A stretch of DNA of 64,000 nucleotides, from NCBI RefSeq assembly GCF_025060755.1, contig NZ_JANYUY010000002.1, forward strand, positions 186,001 to 250,000, given 5' to 3'. Both the position numbers and the translations under genes were made by a program. The notes under the pieces are model-generated. The model was not told the origin of the DNA, made no database searches, and saw only the letters and a program-made list of their open reading frames with translations. Numbering within the stretch: position 1 is the stretch's first letter; the number at the start of each line of letters is the position of its first letter. This DNA is from Paenibacillus doosanensis (GTDB lineage Bacteria; Bacillota; Bacilli; Paenibacillales; NBRC-103111). Below, in pieces: positions 44,668 through 52,349 of the stretch.

Positions 44668-44698
44668 ACTGTGCTATTATAAATAATACAGTGTGTTA
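44662..44698. promoter_or_regulatory. TetR-type operator overlapping the regulator's promoter
   Basis: TAACACACTGT, 15 bases, ACAGTGTGTTA: an 11-base perfect inverted repeat. A TATAAT (minus strand, 44676-44681) lies in the spacer and the repeat ends just before the ATG region of the TetR gene. Confidence 0.8.
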
Positions 44699-44806
44699 TT
44701 TAGATTTTATTCAGTTATAACGCATCGCAATGATCATGTCAATAGTAGTGAACTTTGGAAACGAATGACGGATTCACCATTGAATTAATGAGAAAGCCTC
44801 ATTTAG

Positions 44807-45070
44807 ATGTTCAAGAATGTACTAGAAAATTGGTTACAATCCTCGATATATCAACTAATAAGTGATGTGTCGCTTAAGGAGGGGTTAAAAATATTTGACT
44901 TTGAGGTACTCTGTTTTAGTTGTAAAAAAACATTCAGAGCATGCGAAGGTTCACTAAAATATAAACAAGCTAAGGAAAGAAAGGTTAAGTTTTTTTGTTG
45001 CGAAGAATGCGCTGATAAAATACGCATTGAAGCTATATTGAATTTTATGAGCAAGATAAATCGTATCTAG
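44807..45070 (+). CDS. Small cysteine-pair (zinc-ribbon-like) protein
   Basis: 87 residues with CFSC at 36-39 and CCEEC at 64-68, a likely zinc site, in a lysine-rich helical context. It is AT-rich. There is no clear ribosome site before the ATG at 44807, so the start is uncertain. No family recognised. It lies between ssrA scars and may be part of a lost mobile element. Confidence 0.45.
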   Translation: MFKNVLENWLQSSIYQLISDVSLKEGLKIFDFEVLCFSCKKTFRACEGSLKYKQAKERKVKFFCCEECADKIRIEAILNFMSKINRI

Positions 45071-45279
45071 TTTTTGATTTTCTCAACGATTATCGTCAAA
45101 TATGCACAAAACGCCTGAAGTTATCTTTTACGTGCTATTTCAGATATGGTATTAAACATCTATCCTAAAGTATAAAACTTTTCCGAAATACACCAATCCA
45201 GTTTCATGGACGACCTGAATTAGTTGAGCTAATGACAGAAAAGTTAAGACAGTAACCTCATTTTCTCGGACGGGTACTG

Positions 45280-45307
45280 GAGGCGAGGGCGTATCGAAAT
45301 CCCCCAT
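45280..45307 (-). repeat. Degraded ssrA 3'-end scar (scar 3, short)
   Basis: TGGAGGCGAGGGCGTATCGA followed by AATCCCCC parallels TGGAGACGAGGGGAGTATCG followed by AAATCCC of the fuller scars. It is short, so weaker evidence than the others. Confidence 0.5.
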
Positions 45308-45450
45308 AGCCATGATGCATAAAATAACTCCTTTGAGAGCAAAACCAAGAATACAATCGGGCCATCATTTAGATACTTCGATCGCGTATCCCTTACACAT
45401 AGTGATTCATATACTGTTTTGAGGAATGACTCATAACAGAGGTGATGCTA

Positions 45451-46062
45451 TTGAAATGGGGCGAAGCCAAAGGGAAATATAAGGCCTTCATTAGTCTGGG
45501 GTCCACCTGCCAAACCGCTCATCAGCTACAAAGACTGGGGCTACGCCAATTCGCCGGCCCGCTCGACTGGTTTATCTCTCCGTCCGTTCCGGACTTGGCC
45601 AAACTTTTGCAATCCCGTTTCAAGTCCTTTATGGAATGGTCTAATCTCCAGCTTATCAGTGTTATCGATAATCATTATGTCGTTAAAGATACGGTTTATC
45701 AAACAGAATCGTATCATGATCTTCCGCTTACGGCACCGTGGGGAGCGCCTTATCCCCAGTTTAAGGAAAAGTTATCCCGCAGGGTGAACCGTTTTTTGAA
45801 GGTAATCAACTACGGCCCCATTTGCTTTGTTCGTATTCAAACCTCAAAGGCTGAAGCGCGGCATCTAGAAGCTGCCTTACGCTCAGTGACAAACAAGCCG
45901 TTTAGATTATTGATCGTAAATCACCATAATCAGCCAACTAATGATGTGATCCATGAGGACTGGGGACTAAAGAATGTCTGCTCGGTCAAGGTGCCCGCAG
46001 GTATGGATTGGAGAGGCTCAGATCGAGCTTGGGATACTATTATGACTGGCTTTTCACTCTAA
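45451..46062 (+). CDS. DUF1796 putative papain-like cysteine peptidase
   Basis: 203 residues. The motif FISLGSTCQTAHQL (probable catalytic Cys) followed by GPLDWF, then DNHYVVKD and late LLIVNHHNQ, is characteristic of DUF1796. The start is probably TTG at 45451 because AGAGGTGATG lies just before it; GTG 45442 and ATG 45445 fall inside that ribosome site. The family occurs in Bacillales and Paenibacillus next to glycan or capsule genes; its activity has not been shown to my knowledge. Here it stands alone in the ssrA island. Confidence 0.75.
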   Translation: MKWGEAKGKYKAFISLGSTCQTAHQLQRLGLRQFAGPLDWFISPSVPDLAKLLQSRFKSFMEWSNLQLISVIDNHYVVKDTVYQTESYHDLPLTAPWGAPYPQFKEKLSRRVNRFLKVINYGPICFVRIQTSKAEARHLEAALRSVTNKPFRLLIVNHHNQPTNDVIHEDWGLKNVCSVKVPAGMDWRGSDRAWDTIMTGFSL

Positions 46063-46187
46063 AATTAATAAGGGCATGTTTTAAGCCGCCGCCTAGGCGC
46101 TTCTTTATCGACCAATGGACTTGGTCGCCCAAAAAGCCCCCTTGTAGCTGTGTTTCAACCTCCGCGTAAAATCTTTAAATGAAAAAG

Positions 46188-46528
46188 AGCACCTCAACAG
46201 GTGCTCTCTCACATACCATATAGAGACGAGGGGAGTATCGAAATCCCTATTGAACTTGCTCAGATGTCTACTCGACGATAACAACCCTAGCGGTAGATTT
46301 CGATGCCGTGCTCCCTATGCTACGCTCCAGTCCGCGCGGACTGAACTCCTGTCCGAAGATAACGCCACATAGGCTTCTACGGGTGTAGTCACAGTTTTGA
46401 TGTCACTCGAGCAACGCCCCGTATCCTGCTTTGCGTTCGGTCAGCCTGATTGTTTTCTTTCGTTCGACCCCAGGCGGAGACCGAAGCAGCGTTATCCCAC
46501 TAAGGTTGACCCCCTATCCCAGCACTGG
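46188..46528 (-). repeat. ssrA 3'-region scar with element junction (scar 4, longest)
   Basis: A hairpin like the ssrA terminator (GAGCACCTC-AA-CAGGTGCTC) is followed by AGAGACGAGGGGAGT. About 100 bases shared with the other scars come next, then about 190 bases closely matching the tmRNA body (CCTGTCCGAAGATAACGCCA through AGGTTGACCCC). It is a large displaced piece of ssrA. Confidence 0.85.
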
Positions 46529-46550
46529 GAAATGCAATGTAGATCTTGAA

Positions 46551-46952
46551 TCATCTTTCTTCAGAATGTTCATTCAGAATATAAGCGATAGTCTCCAACG
46601 AATGCAAACCTTTTGCAATATCTACTATAAACTCCACTGCATATTCCCGTTCCATTCGTAGATGATATCCGTTCAGTATCATGAAAGATTTCGTAACCAG
46701 ATAGGCTGTCCGCTTATTACCATTATGAAAGCAATGATTTTTCACTAGAGATTCCAGCAAGGCTGCAGCCTTATCAAATAAAGTTGGATAAGCGTCTTCT
46801 CCAAAAACACTTTGCTGGGGCCTATGTACCGCAGATTCCAGCAGACCATGATCTTTCACGCCTGCTTGCTCTGCGTCATTCATTTTTTTCATCATAAAAT
46901 AGTGTGCTGAAATAACCTCTTCTTTGGTCAGAAAGTTTATCATTTCTTTCAT
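46551..46952 (-). CDS. Doc/Fic-family toxin
   Basis: 133 residues. The catalytic motif HCFHNGNKRTAYL (H-x-F-x-x-G-N-K-R in the Doc form, about 75-85) is intact. The N-terminus FLTKEEVISAHYFMM is typical of death-on-curing toxins. Doc phosphorylates EF-Tu in phage P1. The start overlaps the stop of the AbrB-type antitoxin gene by four bases (ATGA-type coupling), so the two form a toxin-antitoxin module. Confidence 0.88.
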   Translation of the reverse strand: MKEMINFLTKEEVISAHYFMMKKMNDAEQAGVKDHGLLESAVHRPQQSVFGEDAYPTLFDKAAALLESLVKNHCFHNGNKRTAYLVTKSFMILNGYHLRMEREYAVEFIVDIAKGLHSLETIAYILNEHSEER

Positions 46953-47245
46953 CTATCCCTTAAGTCCTCAAGAATACCTTTATCTTCTTCAAATACATCA
47001 AAGAAGGCTTCAAGAACTTCAGACCGAACATTATCAGGCAATTGGACTTGTCGGGCTTTTTTCATCACCACTTCACCACGATCATTTTCAATAAATTCGA
47101 TTTCATCCCCTTGCGCAACATTCAACTTTGCAGCTAAGCTTTTAGGCAAGCTAACTCCCAAGCTATTGCCCATTCTTCCTATTTTGCGGGAATAACGAGT
47201 CACATTCTCTTTATCATTTATCACTTTTGACCACACACCATTCAT
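46949..47245 (-). CDS. SpoVT/AbrB-domain antitoxin
   Basis: 98 residues from the ATG at 47245; an ATG at 47251 falls directly on the ribosome site AAAGGGAGA. The swapped-hairpin DNA-binding domain is at about 20-65 (YSRKIGRMGNSLGVSLPKSL, LNVAQGDEIEFIE), and the acidic C-terminus (EAFFDVFEEDKGILEDLRDR) would mask the toxin. It would repress the operon and neutralise the Doc toxin. Confidence 0.87.
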   Translation of the reverse strand: MNGVWSKVINDKENVTRYSRKIGRMGNSLGVSLPKSLAAKLNVAQGDEIEFIENDRGEVVMKKARQVQLPDNVRSEVLEAFFDVFEEDKGILEDLRDR

Positions 47246-47409
47246 GTTCATTCTCCCTTTCTATTGTATGACAGCACTCAATAAGTTATACCTTATAACA
47301 GTAATAACTTTTATAACATATGTACATTTTATCAAATTTCCCTGCAAATATAAAATAAAACATCATCCTCATGCGGATAGTACTCATAATGGCGGAAGCC
47401 GAGAGAGAA

Positions 47410-47652
47410 TCGGGTCCCTGTCCGAAGGTAACGCCAATTAGAATTCTACGGGTGTAGTTACGGTTTTAGTTTTGATGCACACCTAGAAAAAGAAAAAGAC
47501 ACCGACATTAAGGGCAGTGCCTCTTTACATTTATGGAGACGAGGGGAGTATCGATATCCCTATTAAACTTACTTTGACGCCCACTCGACAATGACAACCT
47601 TAGCGGTAGATTTCGATGCCGTGCTCCCTCCGCTTCGCTCCCGTCCGCGTGG
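47410..47652 (-). repeat. ssrA scar 5, interrupted by the IS3 element
   Basis: A tmRNA-like part (TCCCTGTCCGAAGGTAACGC ... CTACGGGTGTAGTTACGG) comes first, then a terminator-like hairpin. The shared junction block follows (TGGAGACGAGGGGAGTATCG ... TTAGCGGTAGATTTCGATGC) and stops at the IS end. Confidence 0.85.
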
Positions 47653-47667
47653 ATTGTCAACAGTAAA

Positions 47668-48462
47668 TCAGACAACTTTTTTAAGGGCTTCTTGTCGATA
47701 CTGAACAGGCGTCATATAGTCTAGAGTTCCATGGATGCGATGCTTGTTGAACCAGTTGACGTAATCATATAATTCCAATTCCAGATGACGCAGACTCTGG
47801 AAGGTCATCTGGTTCACAAACTCTGTTTTCATGATCTTGTACGTGGCTTCAGCCACAGCGTTGTCGTAAGGACAGCCCTTCATACTTAGCGATCGACCGA
47901 TTTCAAACGTCTCCAAGAGCTCGTTCATCTTTTGATTTTTGAACTCGCTGCCACGGTCGGTATGAAACCATTGAATCTGGCGTAGGTCACTCTTAACGGT
48001 CGCGAAAGCACGGGTAATCAGAGCAGCATCCTTGTTCGGACCTGCACTATGACCAATGATTTCTCGATTAAACAGATCGACCAGCACACAAATGTAATGC
48101 CATCGGTTCTTGACTTTCACATAAGTCAAATCACTGACGACGAAGCGTTTAGCTTCCGTTTGCGCAAACTCCCTCTTCAGCACATTTGTCGTTGTCGCTT
48201 CGTTACAGGACGATTTATGGGGCTTATATTGTGCCACCGTGTAAGTAGAAACGAGCCCTTGCTCCTTCATGATGCGGCCAATACGGCGTCTGGAGACAAT
48301 AAACCCGCGCTCTTGGAGCTTCACTTTGATCTTGCGTGTGCCGTAGGCCCTTCGGTTTTTGAGAAAGATATCGACAATATCTTCAGTGACATCATCTTCA
48401 GTGGCTCGTTCTTGGGCGTTGTAATAAAATGTACTTCTTGCGATTTGCAGGACGTCGCACAT
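47668..48462 (-). CDS. IS3-family transposase OrfB
   Basis: 264 residues of the DDE integrase core: VVSDLTYVKVKN (D), FHTDRGSEF (D) and CPYDNAVAEATYKIMK (E), with the HTH_21-like N-terminal part YGTRKIKVKLQERGF. The frame continues upstream in the -1 frame of OrfA (VAIIQNNRDKYSVSA before the annotated M), so the functional protein is expected from ribosomal frameshifting near the end of OrfA. It appears intact. Confidence 0.88.
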   Translation of the reverse strand: MCDVLQIARSTFYYNAQERATEDDVTEDIVDIFLKNRRAYGTRKIKVKLQERGFIVSRRRIGRIMKEQGLVSTYTVAQYKPHKSSCNEATTTNVLKREFAQTEAKRFVVSDLTYVKVKNRWHYICVLVDLFNREIIGHSAGPNKDAALITRAFATVKSDLRQIQWFHTDRGSEFKNQKMNELLETFEIGRSLSMKGCPYDNAVAEATYKIMKTEFVNQMTFQSLRHLELELYDYVNWFNKHRIHGTLDYMTPVQYRQEALKKVV

Positions 48463-48503
48463 TGCTGATACCGAGTATTTATCACGGTTGTTCTGGATGA
48501 TAG

Positions 48504-48788
48504 CTACTTTCGTCCCATGATCAGCGCGGCTTGCTTTAAAATATCCACTTCCATTTTCAGACGCTGGTTCTCTTTTCGCAAAGCAATCAATTCCTCTTCT
48601 TCTGACGAGCGGTTGTCCTTCTCCTTGAAGGAGCCCGTTGTCTGAGCCTGGTTGATCCAGCGGTCTAAAGCAGAAGCTGTAAGGTCATATTCCTCTACAA
48701 TCGCTGCTCTGGTTTTCCCATTTTCATGGAGCTGCACCATTTGCTTTTTGAATTCGGTTGTAAACGTACGTCGTTGTTTTTTAGGCAT
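48504..48788 (-). CDS. IS3-family transposase OrfA
   Basis: 94 residues. HTH_Tnp_1-type domain (RRTFTTEFKKQMVQLHENGK, YDLTASALDRWINQ) followed by a leucine-zipper-like helix (ELIALRKENQRLKMEVDILKQ). It ends in AALIMGRK, where OrfB continues in another frame. It binds the IS ends and forms the OrfAB fusion by frameshift. Confidence 0.87.
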   Translation of the reverse strand: MPKKQRRTFTTEFKKQMVQLHENGKTRAAIVEEYDLTASALDRWINQAQTTGSFKEKDNRSSEEEELIALRKENQRLKMEVDILKQAALIMGRK

Positions 48789-48865
48789 TGTAGAGAGCCG
48801 CTCCTTAGCATGATAGGTTTATTCTACAAGCCCTTATTTTTTCTGTCCAACTTAGTGTAGCCGAT

Positions 48866-48971
48866 CCAGCGCGGGACTGAACCCCTTAGCGGGGATCTCC
48901 TCCCCTCAAGGTCTCCATAAAGCAAAAAGCACCGACCTCGGAAGGTCGATGATGTCACCCAAGCAACGGGC
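48866..48971 (-). repeat. ssrA scar 6 (right of the IS3 element)
   Basis: CGCGGGACTGAACCCCTTAG, GGTCTCCATAAAG and the ssrA-type terminator GCACCGACCTCGGAAGGTCG are shared with scars 8 and 9. A tmRNA-like GATGTCACCCAAGCAACGGG follows directly. Confidence 0.8.
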
Positions 48972-48977
48972 CATAAT

Positions 48978-49271
48978 TCAGCCTACACTTGCCGCGGCAG
49001 CCTCTTCCATACCATGCAAACTTATCTTCATTCCAAGAGCAATTGCTAGTCGAAACACAGTATCCAAGCGAGGGATAGATCCACCATTCTCAATACGTGC
49101 AATAGACTCTTGATGAAGTCCTACTTTGTCCGCTAACTCCTTTTGGGTCCATCCTAGTTCAATACGCCTTTGATGAATGGCATTTACTAATTGAGCAACA
49201 GCTTCAAGCTCATTCATTCGCATTGGGTCTATGGATTTGAGCTCCTTCTTCTTTTCATCCCAGCTTTTCAT
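48978..49271 (-). CDS. XRE-family HTH antitoxin (HigA-like)
   Basis: 97 residues. Xre HTH at about 40-85 (RRIELGWTQKELADKVGLHQESIARIENGGSIP). The start ATG at 49271 is 11 bases after AAGGAG; GTG and ATG codons at 49283-49278 sit on the ribosome site. It directly follows the stop of a broken HigB-type toxin gene in the same direction, so it is the surviving antitoxin half of a HigBA module. Confidence 0.82.
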   Translation of the reverse strand: MKSWDEKKKELKSIDPMRMNELEAVAQLVNAIHQRRIELGWTQKELADKVGLHQESIARIENGGSIPRLDTVFRLAIALGMKISLHGMEEAAAASVG

Positions 49272-49279
49272 ATTCAACA

Positions 49280-49645
49280 TCACTCCTTCCTCATTCTAGA
49301 GAGCCAGTTGCCCATGCGTCGTTCAGCAATTGCAATCTCCCGCGGCGGTGTTTTCTGCGTTGTTTTGGTAAAATGGTGCAATAAAATAGAGTGGTTACCG
49401 TTCCAACCAAAGAAAAGGATTCGATTATTGCCTGGCCGTAGTTCTCATATGTCATCAGAGATCCGTTGGATGAATTTCTCGCCTGCCCTTGTTCCCTTAT
49501 CTTCTAACCGACTCAAGCAATAAATAATTTGCTCTAGTTAGACCCTTGCATTCTAAATGGTGTTGGCTGCAGCATCAAGGTCATCAATGAACTTCTCGAC
49601 TGGCTTATTCCCATCTTCGTCTTCATAGAAAAATATATTGTACAA
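49280..49645 (-). pseudogene. HigB/Gp49-type (RelE superfamily) toxin pseudogene with three in-frame stops
   Basis: Read in one frame from TTG 49645 (GGAGG upstream), 121 codons give a complete Gp49-like toxin: YNIFFYEDEDGNKPVEKFID, LSRLEDKGTRAGEKFIQ, ELRPGNNRILFFGWNG, LLHHFTKTTQKTPPREI, AERRMGNWL. The frame is broken by TAG, TAA and TGA codons; the last falls where the family has a Trp before ELRPG. There are no frameshifts. The toxin is dead by point mutation while the antitoxin frame is intact. Confidence 0.8.
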
Positions 49646-49737
49646 GGCTGCCTCCAACTGTTACAAGTATACTCCACCCTTATCCCAAATATAACATATA
49701 GGTCATAAAGCGGCATAAATACTTTTCGGCAACGCAG

Positions 49738-49964
49738 AAAGAGCACCGTTTCCGGTGCTCTCACTGGTACTAATGATGGAGACGAGGGGAGTATCGATAT
49801 CCCTATTAAACTTACTTTGACGCCCACTCAATGATGACCACCCTAGCGGTAGATTTCGATGCCGTGCTCCCTTTGCTCCGCTCCGGTCCGCGCGGACTGA
49901 ACCCCTGTCCGAAGATAACGCCACATAGGCTTCTACGGGTGTAGTCACAGTTTTGATGTCACCC
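49738..49964 (-). repeat. ssrA scar 7, interrupted by the IS630 element
   Basis: Terminator hairpin GAGCACCG-TTTC-CGGTGCTC, then TGGAGACGAGGGGAGTATCG and the shared junction block. The tmRNA body follows (CCCTGTCCGAAGATAACGCC through GATGTCACCC), cut off by the IS. Confidence 0.88.
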
Positions 49965-50045
49965 TAGTACTCCGTAACCGCAAAAATTCATGGTAATCAA
50001 CCAACCAGCCGATATATCCAATAAAAAGGATAAGAGGGACTGGCG

Positions 50046-50501
50046 ATGGAAAAAAGATGGGTAGTCGAATTAAGCCAAGCAGAACGCGAACAATTGGAAC
50101 AACTGATCAATAAAGGAAAAGTAGCTGGGTATAAAATCAAACACGCTCACATGTTACTGAAAGCCGATGAAGGAGAACACGGACCGTCATGGCCGGATAC
50201 CCGGATTGCAGAAGCCTACAATGCCAATGAAAGTACGGTTCGAAATTTGCGAAAACGACTGGTCGAAAAAGGCTTCGATGCTGCATTAGAGCGTGAAAAG
50301 CAAACCAATCGCAGAACAAAACTGGATGGCGTGACTGAAGCGAAACTAATCGCCATCGCATGCAGCCAGCCGCCGGAAGGCTACAGCAAATGGTCGGTTC
50401 GGTTGCTCGCCAATCGCTTGGTCGAACTGGAAATCGTTGATGCTATTTCGAACATGACCGTGCAACGGGTGATGAAAAAAACAAACTCAAACCATGGTTG
50501 A
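50046..50501 (+). CDS. IS630 transposase, N-terminal frame
   Basis: 151 residues with paired HTH domains (ELSQAEREQLEQLINKGK, DTRIAEAYNANESTVRNLRK, then KWSVRLLANRLVELEIV). The frame ends just after ATG-A7-C; a -1 shift on the A-run continues the protein smoothly into the second frame. This resembles the programmed frameshift of other IS630 members. Confidence 0.88.
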   Translation: MEKRWVVELSQAEREQLEQLINKGKVAGYKIKHAHMLLKADEGEHGPSWPDTRIAEAYNANESTVRNLRKRLVEKGFDAALEREKQTNRRTKLDGVTEAKLIAIACSQPPEGYSKWSVRLLANRLVELEIVDAISNMTVQRVMKKTNSNHG

Positions 50502-51169
50502 AGAAACAATGGTGTATCCCGGAAGCATCCGGCGAGTTTGTTGCACGCATGGAAGACGTGTTAGATGTTTATCAGCGTCCGCACGATCCTAAACGCCCCC
50601 TCATTTGTCTGGACGAAACCAATCGGCAACTGACCCTGGAAACGCGGCCCTCTATCGCCGCCAAGCCGAATCAGCCGAAACGGATCGACTACGAGTACAA
50701 GCGCAATGGTGTCGTCAATCTGTTCATGATGTTTACGCCGCTGGAAGCCAAACGTCACGTACATGTCTCGGATCAGCGAGCACGGGTCGATTTCGCGGCC
50801 TGCGTCAAGGAACTGGTGGACGTTCACTATCCCAAGGCCGACCGGATTGTTCTGGTTATGGACAATTTGAATACGCACAGTGTCGGTTCGCTTTATGAAG
50901 CCTTTAAACCCACTGAAGCCAAACGATTGGCGGACAAACTGGAAATTCATCATACACCGAAGCACGGAAGCTGGCTCAACATGGCTGAAATCGAGATCGG
51001 TGTTCTCAGTCGCCAAGCCCTCTCCAGTTACGTCGCTACAAAAGAAGAAATGATCGCGCGTGTTGCGGCTTGGCAAGCCGATCGCAATGCCGAAGGCTCC
51101 ACTGTCAATTGGCAATTTACGACACAAGACGCTCGAGTCAAGCTCAAAAGACTATACCCTGTAATTTAA
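50498..51169 (+). CDS. IS630 transposase, C-terminal catalytic frame
   Basis: 223 residues of the DDE_3 catalytic domain: ICLDETNRQL (D), VLVMDNLNTHS (D) and NMAEIEIGVLSRQAL (E), in the expected order and spacing. It overlaps the N-terminal frame by four bases. The combined protein looks complete, so the element may be active. Confidence 0.88.
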   Translation: MKKQWCIPEASGEFVARMEDVLDVYQRPHDPKRPLICLDETNRQLTLETRPSIAAKPNQPKRIDYEYKRNGVVNLFMMFTPLEAKRHVHVSDQRARVDFAACVKELVDVHYPKADRIVLVMDNLNTHSVGSLYEAFKPTEAKRLADKLEIHHTPKHGSWLNMAEIEIGVLSRQALSSYVATKEEMIARVAAWQADRNAEGSTVNWQFTTQDARVKLKRLYPVI

Positions 51170-51215
51170 GCGTTACGGAGTACTAGAGGCCCCCCCGTAA
51201 GTCCAAACAAGGGAG

Positions 51216-51243
51216 TTACAAACATACCAATAAGTGGTATAAT
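51216..51243 (+). promoter_or_regulatory. Promoter with overlapping palindrome before the candidate toxin gene
   Basis: TTACAA (51216-51221), 16 bases, TATAAT (51238-51243). The palindrome ATACCA-N5-TGGTAT (51224-51240) overlaps the spacer and -10 box, as expected for an autoregulated toxin-antitoxin operon. Confidence 0.65.
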
Positions 51244-51271
51244 GGTAATAGATTCGTTGAAAGGAACCCCT

Positions 51272-51868
51272 ATGATAGAGTTGACCCTATATCACGGCAA
51301 TACGGAAAGTGTAATTGATCAAATCGTCTTAGCCCAAACGCTGTTGCCTCATCTTAAGTCCACAGGCGATGAACACTATCTTGGTGATGGATATTACTTC
51401 TATCATGATGATAGTCAAGCAAAAGTTTGGTCGATTATGAAGGTTACTCGGAAAGAAAAATATAAAGAAGAGAATTGGGCCGTTCTTAGATGTACTGCCC
51501 GTATAAATGAAGATCAATATATGGATCTTGACCTTAGGGAGCATCAAGACTTCTTTTTCCAAGAAATGCTTCGATTAAATAATGAAATTAATGAAAAGAA
51601 GCTCGATGTCGATGAATACCACGATTCTTTTATGTGTAATCATTTGGCTAATATCTTAGATTTACATCTAATATCCAAAACCTTTCCCTACAAAGATAAG
51701 CAAGAAGCTTTTCCTCCATTATTTTCAAATCAAAGAAGTAAACCTTATGGCATTACTAGACACTTTAGAACTGAGAAACAATATTGCGTTATGAATACGG
51801 ATATAATCCTGAGCTTTGAAAAGGTAATGCGGGGTAATAACCCTAAGAAAAGAGGTGTTATATCATGA
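51272..51868 (+). CDS. Candidate toxin with an ADP-ribosyltransferase-like N-terminus
   Basis: 198 residues from the ATG at 51272 (AAAGGAA upstream). ELTLYHGNTESVIDQI and LGDGYYFYHDDSQAKVWSI resemble the ART pattern 'YHGT ... GxGFYxt ... A..WA' of DUF3990-like and PARP-like toxins, which bind NAD. No clear catalytic Glu is obvious, although acidic residues follow. It is AT-rich. The next gene overlaps its stop by four bases and encodes a small protein, an arrangement typical of toxin-antitoxin pairs. The ART assignment is by motif resemblance only. Confidence 0.55.
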   Translation: MIELTLYHGNTESVIDQIVLAQTLLPHLKSTGDEHYLGDGYYFYHDDSQAKVWSIMKVTRKEKYKEENWAVLRCTARINEDQYMDLDLREHQDFFFQEMLRLNNEINEKKLDVDEYHDSFMCNHLANILDLHLISKTFPYKDKQEAFPPLFSNQRSKPYGITRHFRTEKQYCVMNTDIILSFEKVMRGNNPKKRGVIS

Positions 51869-52119
51869 AAGCCGCACAAAAATGGGCTCAGAAAATGAGT
51901 TCTTACTACAATAATATAGATGCAAAATCTCTTAAAGCAGATCTGCAGCTGGCTGGTTTCAGTGTCATCGACTCTGAAAATGCTGTGGACCACGATGTCG
52001 TCAAAAATCAGTTACTAATTTCTTTTAGAGAGGCTGCGGCAAGTAGCGAACTGGATGAAGACTTGCACACAACAAAGGTATTAGTTGATAAAAACGGCCA
52101 GCTTCTTGATATTGTATAG
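51865..52119 (+). CDS. Small partner of the ART-like protein (candidate antitoxin)
   Basis: 84 residues, start overlapping the preceding stop by four bases (ATGA) with AGAGGTG upstream. Helical N-terminus (KWAQKMSSYYNNIDAKSLKADLQLAGFSV) and acidic C-terminal part. No known family recognised. A shortened paralogue lies 70 bases downstream. Role inferred from size and coupling. Confidence 0.6.
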   Translation: MKAAQKWAQKMSSYYNNIDAKSLKADLQLAGFSVIDSENAVDHDVVKNQLLISFREAAASSELDEDLHTTKVLVDKNGQLLDIV

Positions 52120-52187
52120 TAGTTAGTATAAAACCTTCAATGGAGTCAATACTAGAATTATAGTATTGGAGTCATGGAGGTTTTCTT

Positions 52188-52349
52188 ATGAATAAAGGTA
52201 GAAATTCAATTGCAGTCTGGAAAGCAAAATCAGATGAATATTATAAGTCCTCATCTAAGGAAAAACTAAAATCGGATTTATTAAAAGCAGGCTTTACAGT
52301 TAAGGATGCGAAAAAAAGTCCCATAAAAGGTAAAGGCACCGACCACTAG
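52188..52349 (+). CDS. Truncated paralogue of the small partner gene
   Basis: 53 residues with GGAGG 7 bases before the ATG. VWKAKSDEYYKSSSKEKLKS followed by DLLKAGFTVKDA parallels the first 37 residues of the 84-residue protein. The frame then runs into the terminator-like hairpin of an ssrA scar and stops there, so the original C-terminus was probably replaced by the integration. A hairpin CAATACTA-GAAT-TATAGTATTG lies just upstream. Confidence 0.55.
   Translation: MNKGRNSIAVWKAKSDEYYKSSSKEKLKSDLLKAGFTVKDAKKSPIKGKGTDH

Larger units (their letters stand above)
47655..48862 (-). mobile_element. IS3-family insertion sequence (about 1.2 kb)
   Basis: Two overlapping-frame genes (OrfA, OrfB) lie between imperfect terminal repeats, TGTCAACAGTAAATCAGACA on the left and TCTGTCCAACTTAGTGTAG on the right (about 12 of 19 positions pair). 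The insertion splits an ssrA scar. Ends are approximate; no clear target duplication was found. Confidence 0.8.
49967..51183 (+). mobile_element. IS630-family insertion sequence (about 1.2 kb)
   Basis: Terminal inverted repeats GTACTCCGTAAC and GTTACGGAGTAC are perfect over 12 bases and are flanked on both sides by TA, the IS630/Tc1 target duplication. The element carries one transposase split over two frames and is inserted in scar 7. Confidence 0.9.
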
